In this document: in pieces, positions 35,031-44,631 of the stretch
How the letters are laid out: each line of letters starts with the position of its first letter
How positions within the stretch are numbered: the first letter of the stretch is position 1
Assembly: GCF_964204645.1 (NCBI RefSeq)
Contig: NW_027437442.1
Coordinates: 64,001-125,000, forward strand
Reading direction: 5' to 3'
Source: Tubulanus polymorphus
Lineage: Eukaryota > Nemertea > Palaeonemertea > Tubulaniformes > Tubulanidae
DNA length: 61,000 nt
Translations under genes and position numbers: made by a program
The notes under the pieces: model-generated
Told to the model about the DNA's origin: nothing
Databases searched by the model: none
What the model saw: the letters and a program-made list of their open reading frames with translations, nothing else

Positions 35031-36002
35031 CCGAATGATGCAATCGTGAGTTGAAATAATACCTGAAAAAATCGATGCACAGACATTTACTTTATATATC
35101 TACTTGAACAATCGAGCCTACTCAGTAATATACTCAGTTTTTACGAAACCTGGAGTTTTTGTTTCAGAGAAATTTGAGTATCAGTATCCGATGCTATATA
35201 CTAACGTTAACGTTAGTTATCATCGCTCCGTCATGCTAAGTTATACATTTCATGTCAACCAGTATCTACGGGCAGCTGTACAGTGTGTACACACTATATC
35301 TGAATACGAGGCTGGAATAACAGGCTCACTTCACGTAGGTTCATGATGAGGAGAAACTCGCAGCTGATCCCCGGAACGACGATGTAGTAACACACGTCGA
35401 TTCGTCGATGTTTACGGCTCGACAGTGCTTTTAAAATCTAATGTAGTAAATTTCCAGTGTATCGGTAATATGATTTGATGAGGAAAATGGGCTATTGTTA
35501 AAATCACTGTTTGAAGACCACGACTGAATGTGAAGTCTGCGGCAATAAATTAGTTCATTTATACTTGAATTGATAATCGAAGTGACAGTCGGCCTGCGGG
35601 TTGATTTCGGGATGACGACTCGAAAAACATGTCGCCCCATTGAATGGGGCTAAATTTTCGATGTTTACGGCCCGACAGCGCTTTTGTAACGATGATTCGT
35701 GAAAAAACACGCGGGCTATTTGTAGATCTCAGTGAGCTGAACGATATTATATGGATTGTATATGAAACAGCGGTAAGGTAACAAAGCCTATGTTCTTTTG
35801 GTAAAAATAGTGTGGAAGAAAATAATAATAATAATAATCACGCGGATATCAATAGGGTTTTCTGTGAAATAACAGAAAACCCTAATTACAATTGGATTAG
35901 TAACAGTTATTATATTATCCGGTGTAATATATAAATCAAAATTCAAATCCGATGATAAAGATGATTGCAATGACAATATTATTATTAATGGATTAAAAGA
36001 AG

Positions 36003-37115
36003 ATGAAAAAAGAACAATATTTAAGAGATTTATATTATAACCCAGAAAGTGAAGTATCATATTCTAACGTTACAGAATTATGGGGTAAAATTAAATCTGA
36101 TAATGAAAATGGTGCCGTACGGCACCCACATGGTGATATAAAATATAGTGAATTAAAATCATGGTTACAAAATCAACCAACATATCAAATCCACAAGAAA
36201 ATCGATAAAACTTATTTAACAAGAAAAGTTATAGTTTCATATATCGATCAACAATGGCAAGCAGATTTAATTGACATGAAGAACTTAGAAGAATACAACA
36301 AAGGATATTTCTGGATATTAAATGTTATAGATATATTCAGTAGATACGCATGGTCAATTCCAATCAAAAATAAAACTGGTATAGAAGTTACAAATGCTTC
36401 TAAATCTATATTTAAAGAAGCTATTCCAGATAAGATACAATTTGATGAAGGTAAGGAATTTTATAACAAACACTTCAAAAAACTATTATCTGAAAACGAT
36501 GTAGATTATTTTTCAACACATTCAGATAAAAAAGCATCTATTATAGAAAGATTTAATAAAACATTGAAAACTAGAATGTGGAAATATTTTACTGCTAATG
36601 AAACATATAAATATATCGATGTATTAGATGATTTAGTGAAAGGTTATAATAATTCTAAACATAGTTCTATAAATATGAAACCTATACAAGCTAGAAAAGA
36701 AGATAATTCGGAAATAGTTTGGAATAATTTATATGGTGCGTTTGTTACACATGATTTCGGAGAACCTAAATTTAAAATAGGACAACACGTTAGAATATCT
36801 AAATATAGAAAAACATTTTATAAAGGTTATACCCCAAATTTTACAGAAGAAATATTCAAGATTAAAAAGATAATATTAACTAAACCTTTTGTTTATAAAC
36901 TAGAAGATCTAAAAGATGAAGAAATATTAGGTTATTTCTATGAACAAGAATTATCACTTGTACCAAACCCAGATGAAATAGAATACAAAATAGAAAAAGT
37001 ATTGAAAACAAAAACTCTTAAAGGAAAAAAGTATTCTTTGGTGAAATATAAAGGATACGATGATAAATTTAATGAATGGATTTTATCTAGTAAAATTAAA
37101 AGAATAAATGAATAA
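36003..37115 (+). CDS. Polinton integrase (DDE, rve-type) with C-terminal chromodomain
   Basis: Intact 370-aa integrase that would join the viral ends to host DNA with a 6-bp stagger, in line with the GTGAGC duplication. Core triad candidates are D88 (QQWQADLIDM), D148 (IQFDEGKEF) and E182 (IIERFNKTLK). After the core comes an SH3-like part (GQHVRISKYR, about 255-275) and a C-terminal chromodomain (about 322-370; aromatic/acidic KYKGYDDKFNEWI), which in other elements targets modified histones. Residues 37-45 (GAVRHPHGD) come from a 27-bp segment absent from the element A copy. The stop overlaps the ATPase start by 8 nt. Its ATG lacks the TAAATG context seen on most other genes. Confidence 0.95.
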   Translation: MKKEQYLRDLYYNPESEVSYSNVTELWGKIKSDNENGAVRHPHGDIKYSELKSWLQNQPTYQIHKKIDKTYLTRKVIVSYIDQQWQADLIDMKNLEEYNKGYFWILNVIDIFSRYAWSIPIKNKTGIEVTNASKSIFKEAIPDKIQFDEGKEFYNKHFKKLLSENDVDYFSTHSDKKASIIERFNKTLKTRMWKYFTANETYKYIDVLDDLVKGYNNSKHSSINMKPIQARKEDNSEIVWNNLYGAFVTHDFGEPKFKIGQHVRISKYRKTFYKGYTPNFTEEIFKIKKIILTKPFVYKLEDLKDEEILGYFYEQELSLVPNPDEIEYKIEKVLKTKTLKGKKYSLVKYKGYDDKFNEWILSSKIKRINE

Positions 37116-37718
37116 AGATTTATTTATATTCGAACCGCATAATATGTTAGTTACTGGTGTAACCAATTGTGGTAAAACACATTTCATATTAGATTTGTTA
37201 GAAACTATTTATAAGAATCATTTTGATAATATAATATTATTCTGTCCTACTTATGAAATGAATAAAACATATAATAGAGATATAGTTAAGATAAAAAAGT
37301 TTATTATATTAAATCCTAAAACAGTAAAAGAAAATTTAGATAATTGTATAAAAATAGCAATTGATACTTATAAAGGATCAAATACATTATTTATTATAGA
37401 TGATTGCGCAAATTTACATGATTCAAAAGTTAGAGAAAGTGAGTTATGTTATCTAGCTTTCTCTGGGAGACATTTTGGGATAACAACATGGGTTTTAAAT
37501 CTAAATTTATTTCAATTGTTAAAGACTTTAGGGAGAATATAAGATTTCTAGTTTTATTTCATAACAAAGATAAAAAATCTATGCAACAATCATTGGAAGA
37601 AAATCAAATTATACCTACTGAATTACATGATGAATATATGAATAAATTAAAGAATAATAAAGGTTCAACATTATTAGTGAGATTACAATTTCCTTATGAA
37701 TATAAATTTATAAAATAA
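37108..37718 (+). pseudogene. FtsK/HerA-type genome-packaging ATPase, one frameshift
   Basis: P-loop ATPase that pumps DNA into capsids in this virus group. Walker A GVTNCGKT is at residues 17-24, Walker B LFIIDD at 94-99, and the FSGRHFGITTW segment follows. The frame changes at about 37,500 (comparison with element A places a 1-nt indel there), giving 144 codons in one frame and the C-terminal part (to 37,718) in another. It is otherwise collinear and complete, about 203 codons. It starts AATAAATGAATAAAG, overlapping the integrase end. Confidence 0.92.
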
Positions 37719-38100
37719 AATTTATATACCTATGTATTAGATACCCTATTAGATACCCTAATACCTGATACCCTATTAGATACCCTCATACCTGATACCC
37801 TATTAGATACCTTAAATACTTAAAACCCCCTTTTTTAAAATAAATATTATTTATACAATTTTCAACCAATTTATTTTTATTTTTTCAACTAATATATGAA
37901 TAAGTTTGAAAATAATAAAGGTTATTTATTATTACTGAGGTTTCAATTTCCATATGAATATCAGTTTATAAAATAAGATATTTTATGTATTAGATTGTAT
38001 TAGATATGTATTAGATATGTATTGGATACCTTAAATACCTTAAATACTTAAAACCCCCTTTTTTATTTACTATTATTTTATACAATTTTCAACCTTTATT
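37637..38100 (+). repeat. Tandem duplication of the ATPase 3' end and downstream repeats
   Basis: The last 27 codons of the ATPase plus trailing sequence (37,637-37,877) recur at 37,895-38,097. The second copy is still open (ends QFPYEYQFIK, stop). Each copy is followed by ATACCCTATTAGAT / ATTAGATATGT repeats, then ACTTAAAACCCCCTTTTTT and TTATACAATTTTCAACC. It lies at the convergent junction of the two gene blocks. Confidence 0.9.
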
Positions 38101-38276
38101 ACTTTTTGAGTTAAATATAATTAATATCTTAATCACTGTCACTATCAGACCCCCCTAACAATTTATTCAAATTCTCTATTATTTTTATACTTATTTTTCA
38201 CCTTTTTTACCGCATCATCAATAGTTGTTTCATTGTTATGCTTATTCATCCAATCAAATTTATCATTATTTTCTAC
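38101..38276 (-). other. Possible remnant ORF between repeats and zinc-finger gene
   Basis: A short minus-strand frame reads NDKFDWMNKHNNETTIDDAV, then KKVKNKYK, and stops. Too short to name. It may be the tail of a gene lost here. Confidence 0.25.
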
Positions 38277-38939
38277 TTAATGTTTCATAGAATCTTTATT
38301 AGTGTTTGCTCCTAATATTTTATTTACAGTGTTTGATCCTAATATTTCATTAGCATCGGTTAGATCTAATTCATCTTTATTAGGTGTTGCTAATAATAAA
38401 TCTTCATATATTTTTTCACCATTTACTTTTTGATTTGAAACAAACTTTGTAACATATCTAAATGGGTGTTCTATAAATTCTTTTAAACCAACACGTTCTA
38501 TAACATTATTTATATGTACCCTTGTATTCATATGTTTATTCCAATTTGATGTAGCGTTTGAAAATTCACTTTTACAATATCCACAATAATTTCTATTTTC
38601 ACTAACATTTAATATTATTTCATTATTAGATGTAGAAGGTATTACATTATTAGATGTAGTAGGTATTACATTATTAGATGTAGAAGGTATTACATTATTA
38701 GATGTAGAAGGTATTACATTATTAGATGTAGGAGGTATTACATTACTATCAATTACATTACTTAAATTATCAACAACACCACTTTTATTATTATCGATTT
38801 CTATTAGTTTAGTTTTATAAATTTTGAAAATAGGATCAAATATCAAAGCTATATTACAAGGTATTACATAATATAAACCATCATTATTTTCATGTGTATC
38901 GATGTATGGAATATGTTTATATACTTTACCTCCTTCCAT
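38277..38939 (-). CDS. C2H2-finger ORF with octapeptide repeats
   Basis: Intact 220 aa, start in AATAAATGG. Residues about 69-106 are five near-identical octapeptides (NNVIPSTS type) encoded by a 24-bp tandem repeat. Then comes a C2H2 motif, CGYCKSEFSNATSNWNKHM with the second His in RVH, and an Asn/Asp-rich tail. It is the first minus-strand gene at the convergent junction, just downstream of the capsid gene. Nucleic-acid binding is plausible. No named family recognised. Confidence 0.75.
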   Translation of the reverse strand: MEGGKVYKHIPYIDTHENNDGLYYVIPCNIALIFDPIFKIYKTKLIEIDNNKSGVVDNLSNVIDSNVIPPTSNNVIPSTSNNVIPSTSNNVIPTTSNNVIPSTSNNEIILNVSENRNYCGYCKSEFSNATSNWNKHMNTRVHINNVIERVGLKEFIEHPFRYVTKFVSNQKVNGEKIYEDLLLATPNKDELDLTDANEILGSNTVNKILGANTNKDSMKH

Positions 38940-38971
38940 TTATTATATAAATTTTTATTAAAGTTAAAATT

Positions 38972-40220
38972 TTAATACATAACACTATTTAATTGAGAAT
39001 TTACAATAATTAATTGCGCGTCAGATATAATATAAATGTGCATTTTGAAATTTTTGATTCCTTTATTCTTTGTCCTGAATAATTGTATTCCATCTTTAGT
39101 GTTTTGCAGTTTTTTTCCAGAACCATTTAATGAATTATTCTCTGTTGTTCTAAAATCTAACCATAATGCATATTTATTACCGGTATAATAATCAATTTGA
39201 TTAATGTTACAATTTTCAGATGATTTCACTTTTTCATTCATAAAATGTTTTCTAATTTCTGGCCATTGATCTATCATTCTCATTCCTTGACAAAATATTT
39301 TATTTGCTATTCCTTCGATAGTTATTTCTACTTTTATTATTTCAGGATTATAATAATTATCAACATTTATTGCGCCATTAGTATATGTTGGAATGGTAAA
39401 AAAATATTAATATACCTTTAATAGATCTTATTGGGAAGTTAATATTCTCATTAATAATTTCATCATTTGCATTAATAGTTACAGTTTTAAATTTATCAAT
39501 ATAATCATATAATAATGAAAATCCTTGATTGTATTGAGTTTGAATTATACTTGAAATATTTTCATCAGTTACTGTATCATATTCTAAACATATATTCGAT
39601 AATTTATAACTCATATCTTTATTAACGCTAGATATTACAATTTCATTTACAGGAGCAAATGTTATTTCGAATATAACGTCTTCTTGAATTGCGTATTTAT
39701 ATAAAGGTGCATTGTTATTTATCAATTCAAAGTCTAATGGAATTTTATATTTGCTTCCATATATACTTTTTATCAATTTATCTACAGCATTAGTTAATAT
39801 TGCGCTATTAGCTTCTGATCTTAATTTATTTTGGTTTTCTGATTGGATGCCTTGAAATATCATATTATTTCTATTTTCTTTAGTTAACCATAAATCTTTA
39901 TAATGCATAAATAAATTATAATCATCAAATGAGAAAACTGTTTCGGGACCAATCTTTATAGTTAATTTTTTAATCAAATATCTTCCAACATTATCAACAA
40001 CATAATTATTATTATTACCGGTTACGTTTATATCGGCTGATAAATAAGTACTATTTGGAACATAAAAAGTATTTTGTGTTAATCGAGGAATTCTAACATA
40101 TAAAGTTTCATCAGGATTAATATTAGAAGGGTTATGAGTAATTATATGATGTGATCTTTCTGCTTTAATAGCATTAGATATTCTATGATTCTTAGAAGGA
40201 TTGATATAACTCCCACTCAT
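38972..40220 (-). pseudogene. Major capsid protein (double jelly-roll), one frameshift
   Basis: The hexon-like capsid subunit of Polinton-type viruses. The first frame, 40220-39378 (280 codons), opens MSGSYINPSKNHR with YVRIPRLTQNTFYVP and KLTIKIGPETVF. The frame changes at an A7 run (39,398-39,404), and the C-terminal half (about 135 codons to 38,972) has NKYALWLDFRTTE and NTKDGIQLFR, hallmarks I associate with this family's C-terminal jelly roll. Total about 416 aa, on the short side for Polintons. A one-base homopolymer change is the only break seen. It starts in TAAATG. Confidence 0.88.
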
Positions 40221-40240
40221 TTATTTAACAAATAAATTAA

Positions 40241-41701
40241 TTATTTATTTTTTATCATGTTTAGTAACCCAAAAATAATTGCACTTACAACTGTAATTAA
40301 AAATAAAATAATATGTTCAGCAGCAAAGTTAATAATGTTTCCTGCAGATTTCAATATAAAACCAACAATTGATGCAATAACTCCTGGCAATGCAGCAGCA
40401 GATTTTTTAGATAGTTCCCATAAATATTTTGCTAATTTCTTTAAACCATCCTTAACTTTATCTTGTATAGAATTATCATTCGGGGGTTTATCTGGTTTAT
40501 TTGGAGTAGGAGTAGATTTTAAAGCATTTGATATTGCTAAACCAATTGTTGTAAATAACATAGTTACAGCTGTTAGAAATGAAAGAATTGTTATTCCTTC
40601 TAATTCAAATAACAATTTTATTCTATCTTTCAATGATATTTCAGAATTTGGTTTTATCAACAAATCTTTAAAAATAACTTTTAATCTATTAATATTATAA
40701 TCATATGATTTTAATAATAATTTAATTTCTTCTTTTTGTAATTCTATGTTATAGTCTAAATCATCTTTTTCTTTTTCTAAATACGCATTTCTTTTTTTAA
40801 ATTCGATTTCTTCAATAACTTTATTATCTCTATCTAATTTTAGTTGTTCCGATTCTTTTCTTGATTTAAATAATTCATCTTCTAAAGTTCTAATTTTTAA
40901 ATCTCTTATACTTTTATCATGCGCAATTTTATCAGATGCAAGTCTTATACTAATAATTTCTCTAATTGCTTTATCAGAAAATATATTATTTAAATCTTCT
41001 AATTGTTGATCTGTTGCATCAAGTAATCCATTTGGTAAAAGTTTTTCAATTGGAACTTTATTTGATTTAAGTTTACTAGTTTTGGAATTTATATTCTGTT
41101 CGGAGTTTCTTTCTGGTTCTAAATTATTATCGATTATTTTTAATAAGTCATCAATTCTTTCACTAAATACTCTTATATTATCATCTCTTTCTTCTTGTGT
41201 AACATCAGTTATTTCATTACTAATACTTATTCTTTTAATTATATCTGGTTTTAATTTTCTCAAAGTTGATTCCGCTAATATTTTATTTAGTTTTGTCTTT
41301 TGATTAGTGATATCAATATAATAATCATCTTTCAATTTATAATAATATTCACCATTTAAATATTTTAAATCTTCTACTAAAAATCTGGCACCTCTGTAAT
41401 TTATATTATATCCAGATCTTTCAAATGCACGTTGAAACTTATATATAAATTCTTTATTTTCAAAATCTCGACTCGATAAACCTTGATTTCCATTTTCAGG
41501 ATTTATTCTCGATTTAGTTCTTCTATCAAATTCATCTGTTAATGGGGCTTTAGAACCACTATCTGCTAAATTAGAATTATATGTTGATTCATTACCATCA
41601 TCAATATTAGTTTCTGCATCATTATAATCATCATCAATATATCCTTCATTATTATTTCCCATTTCTCCCATTTCATAATCTTCTCCACCTTCTACATCCA
41701 T
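40241..41701 (-). CDS. 486-aa acidic/coiled-coil protein with C-terminal membrane spans
   Basis: Intact. N-terminal 60 residues are acidic (Asp/Glu/Asn-rich). The middle is helical, with a strong coiled coil at about 255-335 (DELFKSRKESEQLKLDRDNK). Next is a hydrophobic segment at about 370-392, a Pro-rich linker (STPTPNKPDKPP), and a long hydrophobic C-terminus at about 435-483. Proteins of this layout sit beside the capsid gene in many Polintons and are probably minor virion or membrane-interacting components. The exact role is not known to me. It is preceded by TTTTTTT-ATTATG-TAAATG. Confidence 0.8.
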   Translation of the reverse strand: MDVEGGEDYEMGEMGNNNEGYIDDDYNDAETNIDDGNESTYNSNLADSGSKAPLTDEFDRRTKSRINPENGNQGLSSRDFENKEFIYKFQRAFERSGYNINYRGARFLVEDLKYLNGEYYYKLKDDYYIDITNQKTKLNKILAESTLRKLKPDIIKRISISNEITDVTQEERDDNIRVFSERIDDLLKIIDNNLEPERNSEQNINSKTSKLKSNKVPIEKLLPNGLLDATDQQLEDLNNIFSDKAIREIISIRLASDKIAHDKSIRDLKIRTLEDELFKSRKESEQLKLDRDNKVIEEIEFKKRNAYLEKEKDDLDYNIELQKEEIKLLLKSYDYNINRLKVIFKDLLIKPNSEISLKDRIKLLFELEGITILSFLTAVTMLFTTIGLAISNALKSTPTPNKPDKPPNDNSIQDKVKDGLKKLAKYLWELSKKSAAALPGVIASIVGFILKSAGNIINFAAEHIILFLITVVSAIIFGLLNMIKNK

Positions 41702-41717
41702 TTACATAATAAAAAAA

Positions 41718-43133
41718 TTAAAATTTAAAATATAATATTCCTCCGATTACAATTCCTATACAAGTTATAGCTAATTTAGTATTTTCATGGGATTTATTAT
41801 CATCATTTAGTTTAATTATATCATGTTGAATATCACCGTGTGGGTGCCATACGGCACCATTATCAGTTTTTATATTTTCTGATGTATTGTAATCTTTTAT
41901 TTTAGAATCATTATTTAATTTAATATTCTTAGTTTTAGTTTCTGTTGATTGAATATGTTTTTTATTTTTTTCACCTACCATTAATTTTGGAGCAGTAATA
42001 ATCTTTTTATTTATATCATTCAATCCAAATGAATTATTTATTGTTGCAGTTTTAATTAGATTATTATAACCAATTATATTTCCCATCTTTAATACTAAAT
42101 CATTAGAAATAATTGATAGATTAGGGCCTATACAATAATTTAGTCTTACATGTGATTTATCTAAATAATTTTGATATCTTACAATGTTTTCTGGAATCGA
42201 TCTATTTTTATCATTATGAATAGAATCTTCAAATGATACTTTGAATTGTTTCTGTGTATCAAATGATGTATTTAAATTTCCAATTATTGGGGATCTTGTG
42301 TCAACTTGCGCACCTAAAATACATATCAAATAAGTTCTAATAGATTGATTTATTCTTTTTACACCTGATTTTGTAAAACCTTCATTATTTTCTAAAATGA
42401 AATAAACCCAACCATTATTGTTTTCTTGTTTTAAATTATCATAAAATGTCGGTAATTTATTGAAATTTAATGTTTCTAAATCCTTAGTTTCTATTTTACC
42501 ATAACCTAATTTATTACTATAGATATTATACAAACTATTAGATGGTATGGGAAGTGCACAATATTCTCCAATCTTTTTAGGGCAAGGAAGTGATCTTATT
42601 GTTCCAATTTTTGTTCAAAAATCAGAATTATTTATATCTATATTAAATTCATTACAAATTTTATAAAACTTTGATAAATTAATATTATTATCTAATTCTT
42701 TAAAATACCTAGATCCTGGTAAAGCGCACTCTAATTCATTTAATATTATTCTGATTTGAAACTATGTATGAAATCTAAATAAACTTTGAATTAATTTATA
42801 TTTAGAATTATTCAAATGATCATTCCAACTAATTCCACAACCTGTTGTTGCACAATAAACTGCAAAATTTAATTGGTTCTGCCAATACTTCATATTAGAT
42901 TTTAATAACCATTGTTTTTCATCTTTCAATTTTTTAAAATTAATTGTATACACATGAAATATATTTTCCATCTTTGCATTAAAATTATTAGTTTCAGTTA
43001 CATAAATTTCTAAATTAGTAAATGAATCTAAAACTTCATTTCTATATGTAATATCTTTATTAAAATCTATTGCTGGAATATTATATTTAATTGATTTATT
43101 ATATTGGAAAGCTTTTGGAAAACTATCTACCAT
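41718..43133 (-). pseudogene. Conserved Polinton virion-type ORF, two in-frame stops
   Basis: Two open stretches, 43133-42762 and 42533-41718, are in the same frame and belong to one gene of about 471 codons, interrupted by TAG near 42,763 and TGA near 42,616. Landmarks are NFAVYCATTGCGISWNDHL, ELECALPGSRYF and NQSIRTYLICILGAQVDTRS, which I associate with a conserved Polinton capsid-cluster protein (PX/PW-type naming uncertain). There is a C-terminal membrane span (GIVIGGILYF). Before it lies GAVWHPHGDI, encoded by the same 29-bp sequence inserted in the integrase gene. T6-AATTAAA-TAAATG start context. Confidence 0.8.
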
Positions 43134-43161
43134 TTATTTAATTAAAAAATTAATAATTTAT

Positions 43162-43584
43162 TTATTCTTTTAATAATTTATCTTGTTCTTCAACTGTTAT
43201 ATGACCATTTAAACTTATTATATAATCTAGTGTATTCTTCAATTTATTAATTTCTTTTATATTAGTTTTAATTTTTTCTTTATTACTTTTTATATTTAAT
43301 TTTGAACTTATACCAGTTAAAACACTTGAACTTAATCCTTATACACCAATTGATATAGCTAAAGGTGTTAATGGGCTGAATATTGCTAGAAATGTTATTA
43401 CAGAACTAATTGTAACCGAACCACTGATAGTAAGATAATATATAATTTTACTTTTTAAATATTTTTTCTTTTTAACTTTTAAGTCACTTTAAAATTCTAA
43501 TATTTGTTTTTCTAAATATGTTTTTAATTTAGTTTTATTTATATCATGAGCAATAATATCAATATTATCAACATTATCTCCCAT
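43162..43584 (-). pseudogene. Small membrane ORF, two in-frame stops
   Basis: 140 codons from ATG 43,584 (after TTTTTTTGCTAAATAAATGG) to TAA 43,162, with stops near 43,492 and 43,340. It has a basic segment (KVKKKKYLKSK), a hydrophobic hairpin (SSVITFLAIFSPLTPLAI) and a charged C-terminus. Same reading frame throughout, so only substitutions separate it from an open gene. Family unknown. Confidence 0.7.
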
Positions 43585-43603
43585 TTATTTAGCAAAAAAA
43601 TTA

Positions 43604-44026
43604 CTAATTAGTAAACTTATACGCCACAAATATAACAATAACTGTTCCACCTAAAATCCAAATTATTTCATATTTCTTCTGTTCATTACTTGGGGTATAA
43701 TAATCTGATAATTTAGGTTTGTATAGATGTAATTTTTCTTTATTTGTTACTGCGTTATATAAACTCATTGCATCATCAACTGATTGAAAATCTCTATGTG
43801 AAATCTTCTGATCATATAATTCTTTATTGATGTAATCCATATAGTTTTGTCGTTTTTCTCTATATTCTTCCGCTGCTTTATTGTATTTCTCTAATGCTAA
43901 GTTATGTCTTTTTTGTTCTCCTAATGAACTATTTTTATCAATATGCTTAAATAAATAACCGCCACCAGTAAATGCTAAAGCGTTAACAATTGCCGATCCT
44001 ATAATAGTTATAATTGCAGAAGCCAT
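43604..44026 (-). CDS. 140-aa Polinton membrane protein with two terminal spans
   Basis: Intact. An N-terminal small-residue span (ITIIGSAIVNALAFTGGGYLF), a charged helical middle (EEYREKRQNYMDYINKELYD), and a C-terminal span (IIWILGGTVIVIFVAYKF). This two-span layout recurs in Polinton structural clusters. The role is probably virion membrane or capsid vertex, by inference. Start context TTTTTTT-GCTAAA-TAAATG. Confidence 0.8.
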   Translation of the reverse strand: MASAIITIIGSAIVNALAFTGGGYLFKHIDKNSSLGEQKRHNLALEKYNKAAEEYREKRQNYMDYINKELYDQKISHRDFQSVDDAMSLYNAVTNKEKLHLYKPKLSDYYTPSNEQKKYEIIWILGGTVIVIFVAYKFTN

Positions 44027-44050
44027 TTATTTAGCAAAAAAATTATGCAT

Positions 44051-44272
44051 TTATATGGGAGGAATATATTTTTGTTTTTCTAAATAATCAATAGTTAAAT
44101 TAGATAAAGTAACTGCTAATGTTAATTTTAAAATATCATTGATATCAAATCTATCAACATTAACACTTCCCATTTTGAATACTTTTTTTAATACCATTGA
44201 ATAACCAACAGTTCCAACTGATAGTAATGCTCCATTATATAATCCAGTTATTATCCACTTATTATCACTCAT
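44051..44272 (-). CDS. 73-aa hydrophobic Polinton ORF
   Basis: Intact small protein with two hydrophobic stretches (GALLSVGTVGYSMVLKKVF and LKLTLAVTLSNLTI). Its ATG directly follows the stop of the upstream 113-aa gene (GAATAAATGAG). Likely a small membrane component. A family resemblance to other Polinton small ORFs is suspected, not proven. Confidence 0.75.
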   Translation of the reverse strand: MSDNKWIITGLYNGALLSVGTVGYSMVLKKVFKMGSVNVDRFDINDILKLTLAVTLSNLTIDYLEKQKYIPPI

Positions 44273-44614
44273 TTATTCATCAAAAAAATTACTATCATCA
44301 AAATATTTAGTTAACTTATTTATGATTAATTCAACATTTATTTCATTACTACTTTTATGATTATCATATATTTTGGTTAATATGTTTTTAATATCATCAA
44401 TAATTCCATCTTCGTTTAATTCATAATATTCTAAAGGTGATTTAATTAAATCAATTACTTTTTCTATATTATAATTTTCTTTATTTATCATTGATGCATT
44501 GTTAAATGATTTACTTTTTATATCAGTAATTACATCATTTAGTTTGATTCTCATTTCTTTACCATGTTTAAAATCAAACCCAAAACATATACTCGGTCCA
44601 ACAGTTATATTCAT
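44273..44614 (-). CDS. 113-aa ORF of unknown function
   Basis: Intact, soluble-looking, Lys/Asp/Asn-rich. It starts after TTTTTTT-CACTATA-TAAATG and ends flush against the next gene's ATG. The last codons (NFFDE) supply the T-run of that gene's upstream motif. No domain recognised. Confidence 0.7.
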   Translation of the reverse strand: MNITVGPSICFGFDFKHGKEMRIKLNDVITDIKSKSFNNASMINKENYNIEKVIDLIKSPLEYYELNEDGIIDDIKNILTKIYDNHKSSNEINVELIINKLTKYFDDSNFFDE

Positions 44615-44631
44615 TTATATAGTGAAAAAAA

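Larger units (their letters stand above)
31328..35888. mobile_element. 4.56-kb insertion inside element B
   Basis: TAATTA at 31,322-31,327 is repeated at 35,883-35,888, a likely 6-bp target duplication. Contents are an RT fragment (31,390-31,690), two arrays of a 31-bp minisatellite, a 1.2-kb segment with 120-160-bp repeats between them, about 0.8 kb of unique DNA, and a terminal hairpin (AGGGTTTTCTG 35,854-35,864 pairing with CAGAAAACCCT 35,873-35,883). The carrier element is unidentified. The sequence is absent from the same site in element A. Confidence 0.75.
31149..35996 (+). pseudogene. Basic/membrane ORF split by the minisatellite insertion
   Basis: Start ATG 31,149 overlaps the previous stop. 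The 5' part (31,149-31,327) matches element A 20,923 onward but has lost a base early, so the frame breaks after about eight codons. The 3' part (35,883-35,996) encodes the membrane span (GLVTVIILSGVIY) and ends at TAA 35,994-35,996, seven bases before the integrase. A 4.56-kb insertion lies between. Confidence 0.8.
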
